The notes beneath the pieces are model-generated. The model saw only the letters and a list, made by a program, of their open reading frames with translations. It ran no database searches and was not told the DNA's origin. Positions 35,576 to 45,169 of a stretch of 64,000 nt of DNA are shown in pieces; position 1 is the stretch's first letter, and each line of letters begins with the position of its first letter. A program made the position numbers and the translations under genes. The stretch lies in contig NZ_JABFMP010000011.1 in assembly GCF_013359595.1 (NCBI RefSeq), positions 1 to 64,000 of the forward strand, given 5' to 3'. The stretch comes from Pseudomonas sp. C1C7. Its GTDB lineage: Bacteria; Pseudomonadota; Gammaproteobacteria; Pseudomonadales; Pseudomonadaceae.

Positions 35576-38413
35576 TTATCGGGCCCGATCACGCTCCAGC
35601 AGCGGTTTGAGGTAGTAGCCGGTATGAGATTGTTTCATCTCGGCGACCTCCTCCGGTGTGCCAACGGCGATGATCTGGCCACCTTTGGAGCCGCCTTCCG
35701 GCCCCAGGTCCACCAGCCAGTCGGCAGTCTTGATCACGTCCAGGTTGTGCTCGATTACCACCACCGTGTTGCCGTGATCGCGCAAGCGGTGCAATACATC
35801 GAGCAGTTGCTGGATGTCCGCGAAGTGCAGGCCGGTTGTCGGCTCGTCGAGGATGTACAGAGTCTTGCCGGTATCGCGCTTGGACAGCTCGCGGGACAGC
35901 TTGACTCGCTGAGCCTCGCCACCGGACAGCGTGGTCGCCGATTGCCCCAGTTTAATGTAGGACAGGCCGACGTCCATCAACGTCTGTAGCTTGCGCGCCA
36001 GGGCCGGTACCGCGTCGAAGAACTCCCGGGCTTCCTCGATGGTCATCTCGAGGGTCTCGTGGATGCTCTTGCCCTTGTATTTGATCTCCAGGGTTTCGCG
36101 GTTGTAGCGCTTGCTCTTGCAGACGTCGCACGGCACGTAGATGTCCGGCAGGAAGTGCATTTCGACCTTGATCAGGCCATCGCCCTGACAGGCTTCGCAG
36201 CGCCCACCCTTCACGTTGAACGAGAAGCGCCCCGGACCATAACCGCGGGAGCGAGACTCTGGCACGCCGGCGAACAGCTCGCGAATCGGCGTGAACAACC
36301 CGGTGTAAGTCGCCGGGTTGGAGCGCGGCGTGCGGCCGATCGGGCTCTGATCGATATCGACCACCTTATCCAGATGTTCCAGCCCCTTGATGCTGTCGTG
36401 AGGAGCCGCTTCGAGTGTCGTCGCACCGTTCAGCGCCGTGGCGCTCAGAGGGAAAAGCGTGTTGTTGATCAACGTGGATTTGCCCGAGCCGGACACACCC
36501 GTCACGCAAGTCAGCAAGCCGATCGGAATATCCAGATCGACATTGCGCAAGTTGTTGCCACGTGCGCCTTTTAGCGACAGCGACAGCTTCTTGTTGCGCG
36601 GTGTGCGCTTGGCCGGTACTTCGATCTTCACCCGACCCGACAGGTACTTGCCGGTCAGCGAATCCGGATGTGACATCACCTCGTCCGGCGTGCCCTCGGC
36701 AACGATGGCGCCACCATGGACCCCGGCGCCCGGGCCGATATCCACCACGTAGTCGGCCAGGCGAATGGCGTCCTCGTCGTGCTCGACCACGATCACCGTG
36801 TTGCCGATGTCGCGCAGGTGCTTCAGAGTGCCCAGCAGGCGGTCGTTATCGCGCTGGTGCAGGCCAATTGAAGGTTCGTCGAGGATGTACAGCACGCCGA
36901 CCAGCCCCGCACCGATCTGGCTGGCCAGACGGATACGCTGTGCTTCACCGCCCGACAGCGTGTCCGCGCTGCGGTCCAGCGACAGATAGTCGAGGCCGAC
37001 GTTGACCAGGAACTGCAGGCGCTCTCGGATTTCCTTGAGGATCTTGTCGGCGATCTCGCCACGGCGACCGGTCAGCGACAGCCCGCCGAAATAATCGCAG
37101 GCGTCGCCGATTGGCAGGTTGGTCACTGCCGGCAGGTTTTTCTCGCCCACCCACACATGCCGCGCCTCGCGCCGCAGACGGGTGCCGCGGCAGTCCGGGC
37201 AGGATTGGGTGCTGAGGAACTTGGCCAGTTCTTCGCGCACCGAAGCCGATTCGGTTTCGCGATAGCGACGTTCCAGATTCGGCACGATGCCTTCGAACGG
37301 GTGCGAGCGTTTGACGATGTCGCCGCGGTCGTTCAGGTACTTGAAGTCGACGTTCTGCGAGCCGGTGCCGTGCAGGATCTGCTTCTGCTTGTCGGCCGGC
37401 AGCTCGTTGAACGGCACTTCCAGGCTGAACTTGAAGTGGCTGGCCAATGAGCCAAGCATCTGGAAGTAGTAGACGTTACGCCGGTCCCAGCCGCGAATCG
37501 CGCCTTCTGCCAGGGTGAGTTCGCCATTGACCAGTCGCTTGATGTCGAAGAACTGCTTGACCCCCAGGCCATCGCAGGTCGGGCAGGCGCCGGCCGGGTT
37601 GTTGAAGGAAAACAGTTTGGGTTCGAGCTCGCTGATGGCATGGCCGCAGATCGGGCAGGCGAAGCGTGCGGAGAAGATCATCTCCTCGCCCGGTTCGTCG
37701 TCCATCGGCGCCACCAGAGCAATGCCGTCCGCCAGCTTGAGCGCGGTTTCGAAAGATTCGGCCAGACGCTGTTGCAGATCGGCGCGGACCTTGAAGCGGT
37801 CGACCACCACGTCAATGGTGTGTTTCTTCTGTTTGTCGAGCTTTGGCGCTTCGTCCAGCTCATAGAGCTTGCCGTTGATCCGGGCACGAACGAAACCCTG
37901 GGCCCGCAGCTCTTCGAAGACCGACAGGTGTTCGCCTTTGCGCTCGCGAATCACCGGTGCCAGCAGCATGAGCTTGCTGCCCTCCGGCTGCGCGAGGACC
38001 AGGTCGACCATCTGGCTGACGGTCTGCGCTTCCAGCGGGATGTCGTGATCCGGGCAGCGCGGGATGCCGACGCGGGCATACAGCAAACGCAGGTAGTCGT
38101 AGATCTCGGTGATGGTGCCGACGGTCGAACGCGGGTTGTGCGAGGTCGACTTCTGCTCGATGGAGATGGCCGGCGACAGGCCTTCGATGGTGTCGACGTC
38201 GGGCTTTTCCATCATCGACAGGAATTGTCGTGCGTAGGCTGACAGCGATTCGACGTAGCGACGCTGGCCTTCGGCGTACAGTGTGTCAAAGGCCAGCGAC
38301 GACTTGCCGGAGCCGGACAGGCCGGTGATGACGATCAGCTTGTCCCGTGGCAGGGTCAGGTCGATGTTCTTCAGGTTGTGGGTTCGAGCCCCACGGATCA
38401 GGATCTTGTCCAA
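35576..38413 (-). CDS. uvrA: UvrABC excinuclease subunit A
   Basis: UvrA is the damage-recognition ATPase of nucleotide excision repair. The 945-residue protein has two ABC modules: Walker [10 protein letters not shown] and [10 protein letters not shown], signatures [12 protein letters not shown] and [12 protein letters not shown]. Its zinc sites are CPICGH...CPTC and CEACQGDG...CDVC. The start is taken as TTG at 38413, giving (M)[13 protein letters not shown] and the family length; a longer reading has an atypical N terminus. No LexA box (CTG-N10-CAG) was found upstream. Confidence 0.95.
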   Translation of the reverse strand: MDKILIRGARTHNLKNIDLTLPRDKLIVITGLSGSGKSSLAFDTLYAEGQRRYVESLSAYARQFLSMMEKPDVDTIEGLSPAISIEQKSTSHNPRSTVGTITEIYDYLRLLYARVGIPRCPDHDIPLEAQTVSQMVDLVLAQPEGSKLMLLAPVIRERKGEHLSVFEELRAQGFVRARINGKLYELDEAPKLDKQKKHTIDVVVDRFKVRADLQQRLAESFETALKLADGIALVAPMDDEPGEEMIFSARFACPICGHAISELEPKLFSFNNPAGACPTCDGLGVKQFFDIKRLVNGELTLAEGAIRGWDRRNVYYFQMLGSLASHFKFSLEVPFNELPADKQKQILHGTGSQNVDFKYLNDRGDIVKRSHPFEGIVPNLERRYRETESASVREELAKFLSTQSCPDCRGTRLRREARHVWVGEKNLPAVTNLPIGDACDYFGGLSLTGRRGEIADKILKEIRERLQFLVNVGLDYLSLDRSADTLSGGEAQRIRLASQIGAGLVGVLYILDEPSIGLHQRDNDRLLGTLKHLRDIGNTVIVVEHDEDAIRLADYVVDIGPGAGVHGGAIVAEGTPDEVMSHPDSLTGKYLSGRVKIEVPAKRTPRNKKLSLSLKGARGNNLRNVDLDIPIGLLTCVTGVSGSGKSTLINNTLFPLSATALNGATTLEAAPHDSIKGLEHLDKVVDIDQSPIGRTPRSNPATYTGLFTPIRELFAGVPESRSRGYGPGRFSFNVKGGRCEACQGDGLIKVEMHFLPDIYVPCDVCKSKRYNRETLEIKYKGKSIHETLEMTIEEAREFFDAVPALARKLQTLMDVGLSYIKLGQSATTLSGGEAQRVKLSRELSKRDTGKTLYILDEPTTGLHFADIQQLLDVLHRLRDHGNTVVVIEHNLDVIKTADWLVDLGPEGGSKGGQIIAVGTPEEVAEMKQSHTGYYLKPLLERDRAR

Positions 38414-38604
38414 AGTGGCCTCGCTTGGCGGGCGTCGAAAACGTAGGAGTATACGGCCAAATACTGGATGGATGCACACTATCGAATGATGTCATTGCAG
38501 GCTTACATGAAAGGTCTTTCATCTACACGCGGCAAAGCGTCGCGATATACCCTGCCAATCGATCGGACTGGTAGAATCGCCGCCGGTTCACACGAGGTTT
38601 TTCC

Positions 38605-40002
38605 ATGCACGATCCCCACAGCGAACGCATGAGTGGCAGCGAGACCCGCGCGGCGAGCGGTCTGGCCCTGGTGTTCGCCTTCCGTATGCTGGGCATGTTC
38701 ATGGTGTTGCCGGTACTGGCGACCTATGGCATGGACCTCGCCGGAGCGACCCCGGCCCTGATCGGGCTGGCGATTGGCGCTTATGGCCTGACCCAGGCAA
38801 TTTTCCAGATTCCCTTCGGTATCATTTCCGACCGTATCGGCCGCCGACCGGTGATTTACCTCGGCCTGGTGGTCTTTGCCCTTGGCAGCGTGCTGGCGGC
38901 TGGCGCCGATTCGATCTGGGGCGTGATCGCCGGTCGGATCCTGCAGGGCGCCGGAGCGATTTCCGCGGCGGTCATGGCGTTGCTGTCCGATCTGACTCGC
39001 GAACAGCATCGCACCAAGGCCATGGCCATGATCGGCATGACCATCGGCCTGTCATTCGCGGTGGCGATGGTGGTCGGTCCCTTGCTGACCCGGGCTTTCG
39101 GCCTGTCCGGATTGTTCCTCGCCACCGGTGGCATGGCGCTGGTGGGCATCGTGATCGTGATGTTCATGGTGCCGCGTTCCACCGGTCCCTTGCAGCACCG
39201 TGAGTCCGGCGTCGCGCGCCAGGCCTTGATGCCGACGCTCAAGCACCCGGACCTGTTGCGCCTGGACCTGGGCATCTTTGTGTTGCACGCCATGTTGATG
39301 TCCAGCTTCGTGGCCCTGCCGCTGGCGCTGGTCGAGAAGGCCGGGCTGCCCAAGGAACAGCACTGGTGGGTGTACCTCACGGCGCTGCTGATCTCTTTCT
39401 TCGCCATGATCCCGTTCATTATCTACGGCGAAAAAAGACGCAAAATGAAACGAGTTCTGCTCGGTGCCGTCGTGACGCTGATGCTCACTGAGCTATTCTT
39501 CTGGCAGTTCGGCGACAGCCTGCGGGCTCTGGTGGTGGGTACGGTGGTGTTCTTCACCGCGTTCAACCTGTTGGAGGCTTCGCTGCCGTCGCTGATCAGC
39601 AAGGTTTCACCGGCTGGCGGCAAGGGCACGGCGATGGGGGTTTACTCCACCAGTCAATTCCTCGGTTCGGCATTGGGCGGAATTCTCGGCGGCTGGATGT
39701 TCCAGCACGGCGGTTTGTCGGTTGTGTTCCTGGGATGTGCGGCTCTGGCTGCACTCTGGCTGGCCTTTGCTGTTACCATGCGTGAACCTCCCTACGTGAC
39801 AAGCCTGCGCTTGCCGTTGTCGCCCGAGGCGATCCGCGAAGCGGGTCTGGTCGAGCGCCTGAAGGCCGTCGTAGGGGTAACAGATGCAGTGATAGTCGCT
39901 GATGAAGCGGCCATTTACATCAAATTGGACACCGAACTATTGGATCGCAGCACCCTGGAAGACCTGGTGAACAACCCGGCCGGGGCAGCGTGCGTAGCCT
40001 AG
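38605..40002 (+). CDS. MFS transporter, YajR type with C-terminal YAM-like domain
   Basis: A 465-residue major facilitator with 12 predicted membrane helices and motif A GIISDRIGRRPVIY after TM2. The last ~65 residues (LVERLKAVVGVTDAVIVADE... to the end) form a soluble ferredoxin-like segment, as in E. coli YajR. Substrate is unknown; drug or metabolite export is inferred from the family. It is divergent from uvrA and 9 nt before ssb, the conserved Pseudomonas order uvrA-MFS-ssb. Confidence 0.9.
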   Translation: MHDPHSERMSGSETRAASGLALVFAFRMLGMFMVLPVLATYGMDLAGATPALIGLAIGAYGLTQAIFQIPFGIISDRIGRRPVIYLGLVVFALGSVLAAGADSIWGVIAGRILQGAGAISAAVMALLSDLTREQHRTKAMAMIGMTIGLSFAVAMVVGPLLTRAFGLSGLFLATGGMALVGIVIVMFMVPRSTGPLQHRESGVARQALMPTLKHPDLLRLDLGIFVLHAMLMSSFVALPLALVEKAGLPKEQHWWVYLTALLISFFAMIPFIIYGEKRRKMKRVLLGAVVTLMLTELFFWQFGDSLRALVVGTVVFFTAFNLLEASLPSLISKVSPAGGKGTAMGVYSTSQFLGSALGGILGGWMFQHGGLSVVFLGCAALAALWLAFAVTMREPPYVTSLRLPLSPEAIREAGLVERLKAVVGVTDAVIVADEAAIYIKLDTELLDRSTLEDLVNNPAGAACVA

Positions 40003-40011
40003 GAGAACGTA

Positions 40012-40524
40012 ATGGCCCGTGGGGTTAACAAAGTCATATTGGTCGGCACTTGCGGCCAGGATCCTGAAGTTCGCTACCTGCCGAACGGCAACGCCGTGAC
40101 CAACCTGAGTCTGGCCACCAGCGAACAGTGGACCGACAAGCAAACCGGTCAGAAAGTCGAAAAGACCGAATGGCACCGTGTATCGATGTTCGGCAAAGTG
40201 GCGGAAATCGCCGGCGAATACCTGCGTAAAGGTTCGCAAGTCTACATCGAAGGCAAGCTGCAGACCCGCGAGTGGGAAAAAGACGGTATCAAGCGTTACA
40301 CCACTGAAATCGTGGTCGACATGCAAGGCACCATGCAACTGCTGGGCGGTCGTCCACAGCAGGGCGATCAACAAGGCGGTGGCAACAACTACCAGCAGTC
40401 CGCACCCCGCCAGCAGGCTCCACGCCCGCAGCAGTCGGCACCGCAGCAGCGTCCAGCGCCACAACAGGCCGCTCCGCAGCCAGCTCCGGATTTCGACAGC
40501 TTTGATGACGATATCCCGTTCTAA
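40012..40524 (+). CDS. ssb: Single-stranded DNA-binding protein
   Basis: SSB coats single-stranded DNA in replication and repair. The 170-residue protein has an N-terminal OB fold (1-110, with [20 protein letters not shown]), a Gln/Pro/Ala-rich linker and the acidic tip [11 protein letters not shown], which recruits partner proteins. It lies 9 nt after the MFS gene, with GGAG upstream. A terminator follows. Confidence 0.97.
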   Translation: MARGVNKVILVGTCGQDPEVRYLPNGNAVTNLSLATSEQWTDKQTGQKVEKTEWHRVSMFGKVAEIAGEYLRKGSQVYIEGKLQTREWEKDGIKRYTTEIVVDMQGTMQLLGGRPQQGDQQGGGNNYQQSAPRQQAPRPQQSAPQQRPAPQQAAPQPAPDFDSFDDDIPF

Positions 40525-40540
40525 GTAAACGCTTGGAACA

Positions 40541-40579
40541 AAAAGAGCCCGGCATTCCCAAAGGATGCCGGGCTTTTTG
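40541..40579. terminator. Bidirectional terminator between ssb and the yjf-type operon
   Basis: AGCCCGGCAT / ATGCCGGGCT with loop TCCCAAAGG, AAAA to the left and TTTTT to the right. It serves ssb (+) and the convergent six-gene operon (-). Confidence 0.93.
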
Positions 40580-40593
40580 TTGGCGGCGATTTT

Positions 40594-41751
40594 TCAGTCG
40601 AGTATCAGGTGTGGCAAGAACCGGCTCGAGTCCTTGGTGATCAGGCTGTTGTCTTCCCGGACACCGATGCCCGCCGCCTGATCGCCGATGACCCAGGAGC
40701 CGATCAGCGTATAGCTGTCGTCGAACTTCGGCAGCGGTGCGAATTCCTGCAGGATGAACGGCGCGTCCGTGTAGGGGCCATCCTCCTTGACGATCAGGCC
40801 TTCGGCGGTTTGCAACTCGATGTTGGCGCCTTCCCGCGAGAAGTATGGTTTGCGAACCCAGCCCTTGGGTACCGCTTTGCCTGGCTCGGTATCCAGTTGG
40901 GCGGCGAGCAGGTTCGGATGACCTTTGTTGAACTCCCACAGCAGCGGCAGGATGCCCTTGTTGGAGAGGATCGACTTCCAGGTCGGCTCGAAAAACTGCG
41001 TGTCACTCTCGGCAATCGCCGCGCCGAAGGGCTCGTGGAAGATGAACTCCCAGGCATGCAGCTTGAACAGGTGAGGGATCCAGCGATCTTCAAGGTCGAC
41101 GAAACGGCCTTCACTGGTCAGTCCGATGTCTTCGATATCGATGTGCCGTGATTCGATGCCGACTTTTTCGGCGATCAGGCGCAGGTAGTCAGTGGTGCCC
41201 CTGTCTTCCACCGAGTCTTTCATCGAGGCGAAGTAGAACGGCTGCTTGAGCTGCAGCTGGGCGAAAGCCTGATGCAGCTTGGTGTCGATGCTGTTGAACT
41301 GGTCGGCACTCTTGGGCAGCAGGCCACGCTCGATGCATTGCTCCAGCCAGCCCCATTGAAAGGCGGCAGCCTCGTACAGGCTGGTGGGGGTGTCGTAGTT
41401 CAGCTCCAGCAACTTGGCGGGGCCACTACCGCTGTAGGAGAAATCCATGCGCCCGTACAGGTGCGGATGGCCTTCGAGCCACGACGTGCGGATCAGGTCG
41501 TGAAAGGGCGCAGGAATGCTCAGGCGCTCCAGCAGCTCTTCGCTCTTGACCACACGGGCCACCAGATCCATGCACATTTCGTGGATCTCGGTGGTCGGGT
41601 CTTCCAGATCGTTTTCGATCTGTTTGAGCGTGAACTGGTAGTACGCGCTTTCGTCCCAGTAGGGTTCGTCGTCGATGGTATGGAACAGAAAGCCGAGGCT
41701 CTCGGCCGTCTGTTTCCAGTCATGCCGCTCTGCGCAGTGGATTTTCTTCAT
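40594..41751 (-). CDS. Glutathionylspermidine synthetase-like ATP-grasp protein (YjfC/YgiC type)
   Basis: The 385-residue protein matches the C-terminal synthetase half of glutathionylspermidine synthase, with GRMDFSYSGSGPAKLLELNYD (100-120) as the ATP-grasp/substrate core. It lacks the N-terminal amidase domain of bifunctional Gss. The family forms amide bonds between a carboxylate and an amine, so it may ligate a small peptide or polyamine. The true substrate of the YjfC/YgiC branch is not known. It is last in the six-gene operon, 12 nt after the lipoprotein gene. Confidence 0.88.
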   Translation of the reverse strand: MKKIHCAERHDWKQTAESLGFLFHTIDDEPYWDESAYYQFTLKQIENDLEDPTTEIHEMCMDLVARVVKSEELLERLSIPAPFHDLIRTSWLEGHPHLYGRMDFSYSGSGPAKLLELNYDTPTSLYEAAAFQWGWLEQCIERGLLPKSADQFNSIDTKLHQAFAQLQLKQPFYFASMKDSVEDRGTTDYLRLIAEKVGIESRHIDIEDIGLTSEGRFVDLEDRWIPHLFKLHAWEFIFHEPFGAAIAESDTQFFEPTWKSILSNKGILPLLWEFNKGHPNLLAAQLDTEPGKAVPKGWVRKPYFSREGANIELQTAEGLIVKEDGPYTDAPFILQEFAPLPKFDDSYTLIGSWVIGDQAAGIGVREDNSLITKDSSRFLPHLILD

Positions 41752-41763
41752 GGCCTTGCGTCC

Positions 41764-42477
41764 TCAGCTGCTCGATCCGCCGCCCCAGCCGCTGCGGGCA
41801 CTGGCCTTGCTGCCGAAGCCGCCACGGGAGGTGGAAGAAGCCACGGAAATCGGTTTCTTGGCCGGACGCGTGGTGGTGGTGCTGTAGCCGCTGCCGTATT
41901 TCGCCTGGTTGGAGCGGTAGAACGTTGAGCCCTTGGCGATTCGCTGACTGAGCGTGGAAGAACCGTAGCTGCCGCGATCGTCGCGATAGCGATAGACCGG
42001 CTCGGAGTAGTAGCTGTTGCGGTTGTTGCTCAGCATGTTGCCGATCAGCAGGCCGGTCAGCAGGCTGCTGGTGGAAAAGCCCGAACCGCCGCTGCTGCTG
42101 GCTTCCGACGCAGGCAACTGGGCCCGCGCGGCGTCCACCTGGGATTGCGTGACCTGGCCATCCGCCGTCAGTTCGAAGCCGCCCAGCCGGGGGATGAACT
42201 TGCCGGCCGAGTCCTGCTGGCACCAGTCGGCGACGAAGTCGGCATCGCAATCGGCCTGATTGTCGTACACCGGGGCCATGCGGCGATGCTCGGTCAGGGC
42301 GGTCATGTAGGCGTCGGAGCAGACATCCACCGGGAGCTTTTCATCGGCGCACTGCTGAACGGACTGGAAGTTGTACTTCTTCTGCACCGCGTAGGTTTTT
42401 TCCGTTGGTCCGCAGCCCGATATCGCCATGGCGACCGACGCGGCCATCGAAAGCTGTACGTACTTGCTTCGTTTCAT
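41764..42477 (-). CDS. DUF1190 lipoprotein (YjfM/YgiB type)
   Basis: A 237-residue protein with an N-terminal lipoprotein signal (lipobox ISGC, Cys22) and a region rich in paired Cys (CADEKLPVDVC, CDADF..WC). The C-terminal half is Ser/Gly/Tyr/Arg-rich, of low complexity, and ends GWGGGSSS. The family is a predicted envelope lipoprotein that regularly precedes the ATP-grasp gene, as here. Function unknown. Confidence 0.88.
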   Translation of the reverse strand: MKRSKYVQLSMAASVAMAISGCGPTEKTYAVQKKYNFQSVQQCADEKLPVDVCSDAYMTALTEHRRMAPVYDNQADCDADFVADWCQQDSAGKFIPRLGGFELTADGQVTQSQVDAARAQLPASEASSSGGSGFSTSSLLTGLLIGNMLSNNRNSYYSEPVYRYRDDRGSYGSSTLSQRIAKGSTFYRSNQAKYGSGYSTTTTRPAKKPISVASSTSRGGFGSKASARSGWGGGSSS

Positions 42478-42493
42478 TCGGCGCTCCCTGCCG

Positions 42494-42922
42494 TCAGTTC
42501 TGGGAAGGGGTCATGCACGCAGCGTTCAGCATGCCGACGCTGATGGCCACTGCCGCCACATAGATCCCCGCCGCGATTTCACCTTTCTGGATACGTTCGG
42601 ACACGCCCTTGAGCACCAGGCTGGTTATCAGGAACGCCAGCAATTGGACGAACGCGGCGATCACCGCCCAGACAACGAAATCCAGAATGCTGATGGAGTA
42701 GGCGATGACATTGCTGGCCGGAATGGCGAAACCGATGATCGCGCCACCCAGGGCAATCGCCGCGGCCACGTTGCCCGAGCGGATCAGTTCGAATTCCTTA
42801 TGGGGCGTGATTCGGGTGTAGATCAGCTGAAACAGCGCGAATAACACCGCAGCGCCGCCGAGGTACAAGACAAACCCGAGCACGGCGGCTTTGTTCAGGG
42901 AGATGGAGAGTGCTTCCAGCAT
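42494..42922 (-). CDS. DUF350 inner-membrane protein (YjfL type)
   Basis: A 142-residue hydrophobic protein with four predicted helices (about 11-35, 51-69, 82-104, 116-135), the DUF350 pattern of a tandem two-helix repeat. The start at 42922 (MLEALSISLNKAAVLG) was chosen because the longer in-frame reading is basic, non-hydrophobic sequence overlapping the DUF2491 gene. Function unknown; a membrane partner for the PspA-like protein is inferred from the operon. Confidence 0.88.
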   Translation of the reverse strand: MLEALSISLNKAAVLGFVLYLGGAAVLFALFQLIYTRITPHKEFELIRSGNVAAAIALGGAIIGFAIPASNVIAYSISILDFVVWAVIAAFVQLLAFLITSLVLKGVSERIQKGEIAAGIYVAAVAISVGMLNAACMTPSQN

Positions 42923-42936
42923 GGATAACTTCCTGT

Positions 42937-43617
42937 TTAAAAAATAGTCAGATCGGTGGTGTACAGCGAGATGCCCCGGGACGTGCTCAGGCTGATGGTG
43001 CCTTCTGCGTCTTCCTCGACGGAAAACAGCAGGAACTCCCGGCGATTGGTCAGGCCGGTGTCGCGGGCGTAGAGCATCGAATGGTGTTCGATGCGGTAAG
43101 TTTCCTCGGGATTGCTCAGGTTTTCGCTCAGCGACACCAGTTCCGTCTGGCCGGCCTCGCTGCCCCATTCGCGGGTGAAAACGACGCCGTCGTGGGTGTA
43201 GGTCGGCAGGCCGATCAGGCTGTCGGGACCGGCCAGCCGGCGCAGCTCAGCTTCGGTGCTGATGGTGACGTAGTCCAGATAATTGAACAGGATCACCGAC
43301 TCGACTTGCCCGGCGATAGCGCCGGTGGTGTGCACTTGCAGCCAGTGATCTTCGTCGTTCAGGTAGTAACGCGACAGCCAGGTCGATTGACCGAGTTCGA
43401 TGGTGCCGGCGCTCCAGATCTGCTGGGACTCGGGGATCGCCACGGTGGTTTTCCCGTCGAGCAGCAGTTTCAGGGTCGAGTCGAACATCACGCCCTTGCC
43501 GAACGCCAGGCCCAGCGGCCCGGCGAGCGCCTCATTGAACGGCACGCTGTCGTTGGCGATCCACTTCGAATCCGAGTTTGGAGCTTCGAGCCCCATGAAC
43601 TTTTTAAACCATCCCAT
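42937..43617 (-). CDS. DUF2491 protein (YjfK type)
   Basis: A 226-residue soluble acidic protein starting MGWFKKFMGLEAPNSDSKW. This start follows AGG at a good distance; a 12-residue longer reading is less likely. It contains LSRYYLNDEDHWLQVHT and a C-terminal RREFLLFSVEEDAEGT. No catalytic motif was recognised. It is placed by its operon position between the PspA-like and DUF350 genes, as in E. coli yjfJKL. Confidence 0.85.
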   Translation of the reverse strand: MGWFKKFMGLEAPNSDSKWIANDSVPFNEALAGPLGLAFGKGVMFDSTLKLLLDGKTTVAIPESQQIWSAGTIELGQSTWLSRYYLNDEDHWLQVHTTGAIAGQVESVILFNYLDYVTISTEAELRRLAGPDSLIGLPTYTHDGVVFTREWGSEAGQTELVSLSENLSNPEETYRIEHHSMLYARDTGLTNRREFLLFSVEEDAEGTISLSTSRGISLYTTDLTIF

Positions 43618-43688
43618 CGAAGACCTCGAATCGACAAAATGAAAGAAGGGCAATCAATGCCCTTCCTGTTGCGCGGTTACCGCCTGGA

Positions 43689-44387
43689 TCACTCGGCGGA
43701 CTGTTTTTTCAAGCGCTCGAGAATGGCGTTGGCGCTGCCTGCGTCCGGGGTGATGCCGGCCTCGCGCAGTTTGCGATCCAGATCGTTGCCGGTCGAAGCC
43801 TCGGCCAGTTCGTCCTGGGCGTTCAGCTCAGCCGCGCGCTGCTGTTGCCTGGCTTGCAGGCGATTGAGGGTGCCGACCGCGGTTTCCAGCTTGCCGTTGG
43901 CGCCGCCGCTGGCGATCGACGCGCTGACCTGGGCCTTCTGCACGCTTTCACGGGCCTTGGCCATGTCCACTTGCTGGCGCAGGCTCTTGATCCGCGCTTC
44001 GGCCTTGTTGATGTCCTTGCGCATGTTGTCGGCGTAGGTGCCGAACTCGGTGGCCTGCTTCTGCTCGACATCCAGATCGTTGGTCAGGGTCGAAATGGCT
44101 TCGGCCACTTCCAGCGCCAGGTCCTCGCGATTGGCCTGGATCGCGGCCAGTGCCTTGGACTCCAGGTCCTTGATCTTGGCGTTGTACTCACCGACGCGAT
44201 CGGCAGAGAGTTTGTGTTTGGCCATGATGGTGACCAGCTCGCGCCGGGCATTGGCCAGGGCGCTGTCGGCGTCGCGGATTTCCTGGTCGAGGATGCGCAG
44301 GGCCTGCTGGTCGACGATGGCCTCGCCGACTTCGCTGGCGCCGCCGCGCAATGCGGTGAACAACTTGCTCCAGATGGACTGAGTCAT
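43689..44387 (-). CDS. PspA/IM30 family protein (YjfJ type)
   Basis: A 232-residue, almost entirely helical protein with a PspA-like N terminus (MTQSIWSKLFTALRGGASEV) and long coiled coil (LDQEIRDADSALANARREL onward; QVDMAKARESVQKAQ). PspA/IM30 proteins are bacterial ESCRT-III relatives that polymerise on and stabilise the inner membrane. pspBC and pspF are not nearby, so this is an alternative PspA context. Confidence 0.92.
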   Translation of the reverse strand: MTQSIWSKLFTALRGGASEVGEAIVDQQALRILDQEIRDADSALANARRELVTIMAKHKLSADRVGEYNAKIKDLESKALAAIQANREDLALEVAEAISTLTNDLDVEQKQATEFGTYADNMRKDINKAEARIKSLRQQVDMAKARESVQKAQVSASIASGGANGKLETAVGTLNRLQARQQQRAAELNAQDELAEASTGNDLDRKLREAGITPDAGSANAILERLKKQSAE

Positions 44388-44423
44388 TGGATTTTCCCTG
44401 TTTGCGAATGGCTTGGAAGAGGA

Positions 44424-45089
44424 TTACTTGAAGAAGTGTTCGAAGGCTTCGCTGGCGCGATGCACGTTGTCCACCAGGGTTTTGATCTCGGTGACCACGT
44501 TGGTCAGGCTCGAGTCGGAGCTCAGCGCGCCGAACATGTTGTAGACAGTCTGCCCGTTCGGCATGGATTCGATACCGATCGAGGACAGCGGGAACAGCTC
44601 GCGGCTACGCAGCACGGCATCGTTGAAGGCACGCACGTCGCTGATCGAGTCGATGTCGACCAGTACGGTGTCGACGATGATCTGCTCGCCGACTACCGCG
44701 ATGTAGATCGGCAGGCCGCCAAACTCGTTCATTTCCAGCTTGATGCTGGACTCGGAGCCTTGGACGAGGGAGAGGGTGATTTCTTGCGATACCACTTCGT
44801 CCAGGGCCTGAAGGGCGGTGAACAGGCGGTCGATGGTCCAGTTGTTACCTGCGCTCATGTATTTCTCCGACATGAATGAGCCAGCCAGAATCGGTTGGCG
44901 TAGCTGTTGCTCCATTTGCTTGAGCAGGCTTCGATTTTCCGGAAGCACCCAAGTCTCGTGTTTCACATAACCGGCAGCGGCCAGTGCGGCGCGCATCTGC
45001 TTCATGTAGAAGCTCGAGGGCTTTTTCGTGGACGGTTTCGAGCGCTCTTCCTTGCCGGCGGATGATCCTGCCGCAGAGCTGCTTTTCAT
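44424..45089 (-). CDS. DUF2170 protein (YjfI type)
   Basis: A 221-residue protein with a Ser/Lys-rich, probably disordered first 25 residues. A helical segment follows (FYMKQMRAALAAAGYVKHET), then the DUF2170 core (NNWTIDRLFTALQALDEVVS). The start at 45089 lies 8 nt after GGGAG; a GTG three codons upstream overlaps that ribosome site and was rejected. It is first in the operon and its function is unknown. Confidence 0.86.
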   Translation of the reverse strand: MKSSSAAGSSAGKEERSKPSTKKPSSFYMKQMRAALAAAGYVKHETWVLPENRSLLKQMEQQLRQPILAGSFMSEKYMSAGNNWTIDRLFTALQALDEVVSQEITLSLVQGSESSIKLEMNEFGGLPIYIAVVGEQIIVDTVLVDIDSISDVRAFNDAVLRSRELFPLSSIGIESMPNGQTVYNMFGALSSDSSLTNVVTEIKTLVDNVHRASEAFEHFFK

Positions 45090-45112
45090 GGTGACCACTC
45101 CCGTTATGAAAA

Positions 45113-45169
45113 CTCACGCGCTGAAACACTACAGTCAATTCTGACAGCTCACAATGGCTCACGCGTGAG
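45113..45169. promoter_or_regulatory. Repeated CTCACGCG motif upstream of the yjf-type operon
   Basis: CTCACGCG occurs at 45113-45120 and again within the perfect 12-bp palindrome CTCACGCGTGAG at 45158-45169. The copies are 45 bp (about four helical turns) apart, each next to an A/T run. The arrangement looks like a two-site operator controlling the - strand operon that starts at 45089. The cognate regulator is not known. Confidence 0.5.

Noticed and set aside
38414..38604. LexA box upstream of uvrA
   Set aside because: A CTG-N10-CAG site was looked for on both strands of the uvrA/MFS gap and not found, although uvrA is SOS-regulated in E. coli.
42923..43168. N-terminal extension of the DUF350 gene
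   Set aside because: The added 82 residues are Arg/Pro-rich and overlap the DUF2491 gene in another frame.
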